Below the pieces are notes generated by a model. It was given only the letters and a program-made list of their open reading frames with translations. It made no database searches and had not been told where the DNA came from. A program made the position numbers and the translations under genes. From assembly GCA_020720455.1 (NCBI GenBank), contig DYOQ01000014.1, positions 10,469 to 54,925 of the forward strand: a stretch of 44,457 bases of DNA, read 5' to 3'. Shown piece after piece: positions 40,133 through 44,457 of the stretch. Within the stretch, counting starts at the first letter, position 1. The number at the start of each line of letters is the position of its first letter. The DNA comes from Bdellovibrio sp. Lineage in GTDB: Bacteria > Bdellovibrionota > Bacteriovoracia > Bacteriovoracales > Bacteriovoracaceae.

Positions 40133-41344
40133 ATGGGAAAAAATGTAGAAGAAGATAAAGGTGATAATACTACTCAAATTATAGATGATGTTTCTACATC
40201 GACAAATACAGGAACAGATGGGAATACTGGAATACAGATTCAGCAGCTGTTTAAGCTAATGGTTGAAAGGGGTGCCAGTGATCTTCATATCAGTCCAGGA
40301 AGTTCACCAGGAATAAGGGTCAGTGGAGATATTATAAGAGTGAAAAGTTCACCACTAACAGGTAGTGACACGAAAAAAATGATCTATCAAATATTGACTG
40401 ATACTCAAAAAAATGAAATTGAAAAAGAGTTAGAGTTAGATTTTTCATTTGGAATCAAAGGTCTTGCAAGATTTAGGGCAAATATTTTTTATACAAAAGG
40501 TTCACTTGGAGCAGTGTTTAGGCTCATTCCATCTAAGATTCCAACGTTCAAAGATTTGCATTTGCCAAATGTTCTTCTTAAAATGACAGATGCGGCAAAT
40601 GGTTTAATCTTAGTTACTGGCCCAACAGGTTCAGGTAAGTCTACAACGCTAGCCTCCCTAATTGATCGGTTAAATGAGAATGAAGCTGGCCATATTGTTA
40701 CTCTCGAAGATCCTATAGAGTTTGTTCACGGCCACAAAGGGTGTATCGTTAACCAAAGAGAGGTCGGAGCTGATACTCTTGGTTTTAAAGATGGACTAAA
40801 GAGATTGCTACGACAAGACCCTGATATCGTGCTAGTCGGAGAGTTGAGAGACATCGAGACAATAGAATCAGCATTAACGATAGCCGAGACTGGACATTTA
40901 GTTTTTGCCACTCTTCATACTAACTCATGTGTGCAAACTATTAACAGAATCATTAACGTTTTTCCAGCTCATCAACAGTCGCAGATAAGAACTTTACTAT
41001 CTTTTGTGTTGCAAGGAATTGTTGCTCAACAACTAATCCCAAAACCTTTTGACAAGGGCCGAGTTATGGCGTGTGAGGTGTTAGTTCCAAATGCAGCGAT
41101 AAGAAATTTGATTCGTGAAGATAAGGCACATCAAATATATTCTCAAATGCAAATAGGGCAGAGTGAGTCTGGAATGATTACTATGAATCAATCATTGATC
41201 AGACACATAGACGCTGGGATGATTGATATTAAGACAGCGATGACTTATACTACAGTTCCAGATGAGTTAGCAAAGGCATTAAAGATAGGTACAGCTTCAG
41301 TAGCAGACAAGAAACAACCTGGAACTAAGCCTAAAGACAGGTAG
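40133..41344 (+). CDS. pilT: Type IV pilus retraction ATPase PilT
   Basis: PilT depolymerises the pilus for twitching. The 403-residue protein shows a PAS-like N-domain (ASDLHISPGSSPGIRV), Walker A GPTGSGKST from 163, the Asp box TLEDPIEF, Walker B IVLVGELRD, the His box TLHTN and the retraction-specific AIRNLIRE motif. The first 30 residues are a Thr/Asp/Asn-rich extension not found in most PilT, and the end is basic (KKQPGTKPKDR). It lies 9 nt after pilB and 19 nt before pilC. Confidence 0.95.
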   Translation: MGKNVEEDKGDNTTQIIDDVSTSTNTGTDGNTGIQIQQLFKLMVERGASDLHISPGSSPGIRVSGDIIRVKSSPLTGSDTKKMIYQILTDTQKNEIEKELELDFSFGIKGLARFRANIFYTKGSLGAVFRLIPSKIPTFKDLHLPNVLLKMTDAANGLILVTGPTGSGKSTTLASLIDRLNENEAGHIVTLEDPIEFVHGHKGCIVNQREVGADTLGFKDGLKRLLRQDPDIVLVGELRDIETIESALTIAETGHLVFATLHTNSCVQTINRIINVFPAHQQSQIRTLLSFVLQGIVAQQLIPKPFDKGRVMACEVLVPNAAIRNLIREDKAHQIYSQMQIGQSESGMITMNQSLIRHIDAGMIDIKTAMTYTTVPDELAKALKIGTASVADKKQPGTKPKDR

Positions 41345-41363
41345 AATGTAGAGAGATAAGAAA

Positions 41364-42587
41364 ATGGCAAAGTGGCGTTGGGAAGGTTTCAATATTGATG
41401 GAGAAAAAGTCTCCGGCATTTTTGATGCTAAAACAGAAAAAGATGTGAGACAGCAGCTGCGTGCTAGGCGAATACGTGTTAAGAAAATTTCGCCGCCAAC
41501 TTTTGCGGACCTAGATCTTGGAGAGTGGTTTGTTGAAAAGGGAATAGTTGCTCCATTTGGTGCCAAAGAGCTTTGCACATTTACCAAACAGTTTTACGTT
41601 ATGGTTAATGCAGGTGTTCCAATTTTACAAACACTAGAGATTCTTTCGGATCAAGAAAAAAATCTTTCGTTGAAAAAATCTTTAGCGATTATTCGGCGCG
41701 AAGTAGGAGAGGGCCGTCCACTAAATGAGGCCCTAAGAACTCAGAAAGGTTTTAGCAAATTATATTGCAACTTAGTCAAAGCCGGTGAACTCGGTGGTAT
41801 CTTAGATGAGATTATGGCAAAGTTAGTTATCCATCTTGATAAACAGGAAAAAATTAAATCTCAAATTAAATCGGCGATGACTTATCCAGCAATAGTCGTT
41901 GTAATCAGTATTGGTGTAATTATAACTATGATGGTATTTGTGGTACCACAGTTTACAGGAATGTTAACTGAATCTGGCCAAAAAATTCCAGCAATCACTC
42001 AGTTTGTTGTAGATACGTCTGATTTCGTTTCCTCGTATATCATTCAAATAATTGTTGCATTTGTTGCTGGAGCAACCCTATTTTTGCAATCAATTAAAAC
42101 ACCGGTTGGTAAACCAATTTTTGATAAAATTGCAATGAAGGTTCCAGTTTTCGGAACTATTATTATAAAAGGAAATCTCGCTTCCTTCACAAGAACTCTT
42201 GCTACGCTGTTAACCTCTGGAATCTCCCTTGTTGATGCGCTAGAAGTTAGCTTGGAAACAATCAATAATACAGTTATTTCAACTGATATTAAAAAAGTAA
42301 GAAAGGCCGTAATGGAGGGTAGGACGCTTGTTGAGCCGCTTAGTAAAATAAAATACTTCCCTACTATGGTTGCTTCAATGGTTGCAGTTGGTGAGCAGAC
42401 AGGTGAAATTGATAACATGCTTGTTAAAGTTGCAGATGTTTTCGAGGAAGAGGTTAGCGCCGCGATTTCAACAATGACGAAGATGATTGAACCATTAATC
42501 ATTGTTATTCTCGGTGGAGTCGTCGCAGTTGTTCTAATTGCGATGTACATGCCAATCTTTATGGCCGCTGGTGGGGTTGATAGTTAA
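41364..42587 (+). CDS. pilC: Type IV pilus inner-membrane platform protein PilC
   Basis: PilC is the polytopic platform on which PilB and PilT act. The 407-residue protein has two T2SSF domains (about 70-195 and 270-395), each with helical bundles and a membrane segment (YPAIVVVISIGVIITMMVFVVPQF; PLIIVILGGVVAVVLIAMYMPIF). It also has the family motifs FTKQFYVMVNAGVPILQTLE, GELGGILDEIM and GEQTGEID. Length is typical. The pil operon ends here; the MNT gene follows on the opposite strand. Confidence 0.95.
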   Translation: MAKWRWEGFNIDGEKVSGIFDAKTEKDVRQQLRARRIRVKKISPPTFADLDLGEWFVEKGIVAPFGAKELCTFTKQFYVMVNAGVPILQTLEILSDQEKNLSLKKSLAIIRREVGEGRPLNEALRTQKGFSKLYCNLVKAGELGGILDEIMAKLVIHLDKQEKIKSQIKSAMTYPAIVVVISIGVIITMMVFVVPQFTGMLTESGQKIPAITQFVVDTSDFVSSYIIQIIVAFVAGATLFLQSIKTPVGKPIFDKIAMKVPVFGTIIIKGNLASFTRTLATLLTSGISLVDALEVSLETINNTVISTDIKKVRKAVMEGRTLVEPLSKIKYFPTMVASMVAVGEQTGEIDNMLVKVADVFEEEVSAAISTMTKMIEPLIIVILGGVVAVVLIAMYMPIFMAAGGVDS

Positions 42588-42657
42588 TTTGGTAATTTTA
42601 ATGAGTAAAGCGGGTCTGGTGCTAAATCAGCGCCGCACTCTCAAGAGATTCTCCCAG

Positions 42658-42761
42658 CTAAATCAATTTTAATTTTTTTAATCCAATGGTGTCACCGAAG
42701 GTAAAGGGGTAATATTTTTTTGAGCTAACTTCCAAACATGTAATAGCAGAGCCTCTTATGT
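42658..42761 (-). other. Coding-like tail after the second MNT gene, possible gene remnant
   Basis: Just beyond the MNT stop a different minus-strand frame continues to a TAG at 42658 and reads like protein (VDIRGSAITCLEVSSKKYYP, then FTFGDTIGLKKLKLI). The frame overlaps the end of the MNT gene and has no good start of its own. It may be a remnant of the original C-terminus or of another gene. Weak evidence. Confidence 0.25.
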
Positions 42762-43082
42762 CTACAATATAACGATTCCTGTTTTCAAAACCTCGGAAAG
42801 AATTGGCGACTCTGTTTGATGGGACATATAGTCGTCCAAAGAAATGGTTACAACCTCTGCTTCTGGAAAGACATCCCATAGTAAACGGTTTGCTTTTGCC
42901 CCCTCTTTAATTGGGTTTTTTCCAAAGTCTCGTGAGACTAGAGCAATGTCGACATCGCTCTCCTTTTTATTGGTTTTTTTTGCATGTGATCCAAACAAAA
43001 TAAGCACATCGGGGTGAATTTTATTTTTTAGTAATACCTGTGCATAAGCGATACTTTTTATTTTAATTTCTGTAAAATCCAT
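42762..43082 (-). CDS. MNT-type nucleotidyltransferase, antitoxin of the second HEPN-MNT pair
   Basis: A 106-residue minimal nucleotidyltransferase with GSHAKKTNKKESDVD (GSx10DxD) near 31-45 and a following strand EVVTISLDDY that supplies the third acidic residue. AGGA precedes the ATG. It begins 25 nt before the HEPN stop, so translation is coupled. It is not a copy of the first MNT (13044-13427): only the active-site frame is shared. It lies convergent with pilC and upstream of pilA, on the strand opposite to the pil genes. Confidence 0.85.
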   Translation of the reverse strand: MDFTEIKIKSIAYAQVLLKNKIHPDVLILFGSHAKKTNKKESDVDIALVSRDFGKNPIKEGAKANRLLWDVFPEAEVVTISLDDYMSHQTESPILSEVLKTGIVIL

Positions 43083-43459
43083 TTTCTTAAATCCTGGGTA
43101 TATAAAAAATATTTCATGGTAGATGTCTTTGTTGCTTTTTTATAAATTTCGTATTTATCGTCAGGGTAACGACATCTTAAGTTAAACTCATTTATTTCAG
43201 AGAAAGTAATTCGATCTTCAATGTCTAGTTCTAACTTGGTGGCCAATTGAATGAGGTTGTGAGTATAGGGGGCATGGTCTTGGAATTTATAAACGTAAAC
43301 GGCCTTTAGTGCTTTTTCAAGCGATAAATGGAGCATGAATAGCACATTTACATACTGCTGTGTTTTGTGGATAATTTCTTGAGCAGCTTTAAAATCTAGG
43401 TCTGATCCCTGACTCCAGTATTTGATTAATTTATTTACATCGCATATCACCATGCTCAA
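43058..43459 (-). CDS. HEPN-domain protein, toxin of the second HEPN-MNT pair
   Basis: A 133-residue helical protein. The HEPN pattern is VNVLFMLHLSLEKALKAVYV, then APYTHNLIQLATKL, and NLRCRYPDDKYEIYKK near the C-terminus. The R-Y-P-D segment replaces the Rx4-6H RNase motif. In MNT-linked pairs this protein is usually the toxin. It is the upstream gene of the pair, as in the first locus at 12652. Its 5' end is divergent from pilA across 257 bases. Confidence 0.82.
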   Translation of the reverse strand: MSMVICDVNKLIKYWSQGSDLDFKAAQEIIHKTQQYVNVLFMLHLSLEKALKAVYVYKFQDHAPYTHNLIQLATKLELDIEDRITFSEINEFNLRCRYPDDKYEIYKKATKTSTMKYFLYTQDLRKWILQKLK

Positions 43460-43640
43460 ATTGTATGTTGTACGCTAAAAAGACTCAAGTAGGTTTTTTA
43501 ACAACTAATTATCTGACCGGTCTGCTTATCCATTTGATTTCTAGATTTATTTTTCGCGCAGGACGAGAAATATAGGCGCCAATTTTCTGTTGCTTCTCTA
43601 ATATTTCAACTTGTTAGTTAGTACAGTTAGTAAAAATGAT

Positions 43641-43670
43641 TTGGCGCAATTTAAACTTTTGCGTTATAAT
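43641..43670 (+). promoter_or_regulatory. Sigma-70 promoter of pilA
   Basis: TTGGCG at 43641-43646, an 18-nt spacer and a perfect TATAAT at 43665-43670, about 47 nt before the pilA start. GAGGAG at 43704-43709, 7 nt before ATG 43717, is a strong ribosome binding site. Both fit a highly expressed pilin. Confidence 0.6.
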
Positions 43671-43716
43671 AGACGATAAGTGGTTGAGCAGTTCGTAGTT
43701 TACGAGGAGTTTTGTT

Positions 43717-44295
43717 ATGAAGAATCTTCAAGGTTTTACATTAGTAGAGTTAATGGTCGTTGTCGCCATTATTGGAATATTATCAGCGGTCGCGATCCCT
43801 AATTTTAAATCATATCAAGCGAAGGCGAAGACGAGCGAGGCGAAGCTTCAGTTGTCAGCGCTTTATTCAGCAGAGACTGCGTTTAATGGTGATTATGATA
43901 CCTATGCGACGTGTTTAAAGGATATGGGTTACGAGCAGCCGGGAAAGGGTTATTATTTTGTTGGATTTCCTGCGGCAGTTGTGATTGCGGACGGTAATGC
44001 TGTGATAAATGGTGCTCCGAAGTGTGATATGGTTGGTGCAATTGCTGCAAATCATGATTTAGGTTTTGCACAGGGGCCAGTTGTTTTTACTAAAGTCGGA
44101 AATGATAACGTAGCCGCAGTACCCGCGAACATTGGCTTAGTAGCCATAGGCGTCAGCGGTGTAGCGCCAGTAGGAGGTACCTTTATAGCTGGTGCTGTTG
44201 CTAAAATTGTTCCTGATGCATTCGCCGCTGTTGCTAATGATGGGTGGACAATTGATCAGACTAAAAATTTAGTAAACGGAATAAAGAATTGGTGA
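43717..44295 (+). CDS. pilA: Type IV major pilin PilA
   Basis: The 192-residue prepilin has a short leader (MKNLQG), cleavage before FTLVELMVVVAIIGILSAVA with the N-methyl Phe and Glu5, and the hydrophobic N-terminal helix. The globular part has two Cys (TCLKD, KCDMV) that may form a loop and is rich in Ala, Gly and Val (VAAVPANIGLVAIGVSGVAP). It uses more GCG, GCA and GTA codons than its neighbours. It is cut off from pilBTC by the HEPN-MNT pair and has its own promoter, so pilin dose can differ from that of the machinery. Confidence 0.93.
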   Translation: MKNLQGFTLVELMVVVAIIGILSAVAIPNFKSYQAKAKTSEAKLQLSALYSAETAFNGDYDTYATCLKDMGYEQPGKGYYFVGFPAAVVIADGNAVINGAPKCDMVGAIAANHDLGFAQGPVVFTKVGNDNVAAVPANIGLVAIGVSGVAPVGGTFIAGAVAKIVPDAFAAVANDGWTIDQTKNLVNGIKNW

Positions 44296-44336
44296 AAACA
44301 TTATTTCTATACTAACAGGAGCAAAGTATTTCACGT

Positions 44337-44457
44337 TCATTTCTTCGGCCTAAATGGCACCCACTTTTTTTGCGCAACATACTTACCATCGCCATTATCA
44401 TTTTGATTAATATATAAATTACCATCAAGATCTTTATTGTTACAACTCTTTTTATTA
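44337..44457 (-). CDS. 3' end of a gene running off the right edge
   Basis: On the minus strand a frame open from the window edge ends at TGA 44337-44339. Its last 35 or so residues look coding: CNNKDLDGNLYINQNDNGDG followed by KYVAQKKWVPFRPKK. The Asp/Asn/Gly pattern (DLDGN, NDNGDG) resembles calcium-binding loops or surface repeats. The visible part is too short for a family call. It is convergent with pilA, 41 nt away. Confidence 0.6.
   Translation of the reverse strand, partial: NKKSCNNKDLDGNLYINQNDNGDGKYVAQKKWVPFRPKK

Noticed and set aside
42588-42660. Terminator after pilC
   Set aside because: GGTGCT..AGCGCC can pair with one G-U, but no T-run follows closely, so it was not listed.
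43640-43665. Sigma-54 promoter for pilA
   Set aside because: TTGGCGC and TTGC are present but separated by 11 nt instead of 5. A sigma-70 pair with a perfect TATAAT fits better.
1-44457. CRISPR arrays, insertion sequences, integrase genes, rRNA
   Set aside because: No regularly spaced repeats, transposase or integrase-like proteins, or rRNA segments were seen on either strand.

Overview
This AT-rich window reads as part of the chromosome of a Gram-negative, flagellated, piliated bacterium. My best guess is the Bdellovibrionota, Bacteriovorax/Halobacteriovorax-like. That placement is inferred from gene content: FtsY with an N-terminal membrane anchor, RNase Y, flagellar P- and L-ring genes, BamD, and several large secreted proteins of unknown function. 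No taxonomic search was possible.

Layout. Positions 1-4179 (minus strand) hold a short membrane protein, a degenerate SDR-like protein, RNase Y, ZapA and FtsY. An EpmA-type EF-P lysyltransferase and a small secreted Cys protein follow on the plus strand, facing tatC and a secreted protein of unknown function. Positions 7.2-12.5 kb hold a secretion locus: a 949-residue exported protein with seven cysteine pairs, convergent with a two-gene unit encoding a small exported protein and a 684-residue exported protein with clan-CD (caspase/gingipain-like) His and Cys motifs. A HEPN-MNT toxin-antitoxin pair follows, whose last codons run into a tRNA-Asn gene. Next come a small unknown gene, an AstD/AstC-like pair, a TPR-SH3 membrane protein, a CNBD protein, an AI-2E/PerM-family permease, BamD and a TPR protein.

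Positions 21.1-30.4 kb are one minus-strand flagellar block in transcription order flgF-flgG-flgA-flgH-flgI-flgJ(rod-binding)-flgM-flgN-flgK-flgL-csrA-fliW. It joins late axial structure (rod, rings, hook-filament junction) to the FlgM anti-sigma factor and the CsrA/FliW translational switch. The flgJ ribosome binding site lies in a hairpin loop that looks like a CsrA site. FlgA appears to lack any ATG, GTG or TTG start ahead of its signal peptide.

From 30.6 kb rightward lie xseB, a catalytically dead patatin-like lipoprotein, a class A PBP, a TonB-like protein, ribF, a divergent aroE, and an AAA/DUF234 ATPase that has lost its P-loop and begins at Walker B, abutting aroE. Type IV pilus genes pilB-pilT-pilC follow. 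A second HEPN-MNT pair on the opposite strand separates them from pilA. The right edge holds the 3' end of a minus-strand gene.

No insertion sequence, CRISPR array, rRNA or convincing intrinsic terminator was seen. No gene-free stretch exceeds about 260 bases. The most notable points are the seven-cysteine-pair protein facing the caspase-like protein, the CsrA-like hairpin at flgJ, the non-canonical start of flgA, the decapitated ATPase at aroE, and the toxin-antitoxin gene overlapping tRNA-Asn.
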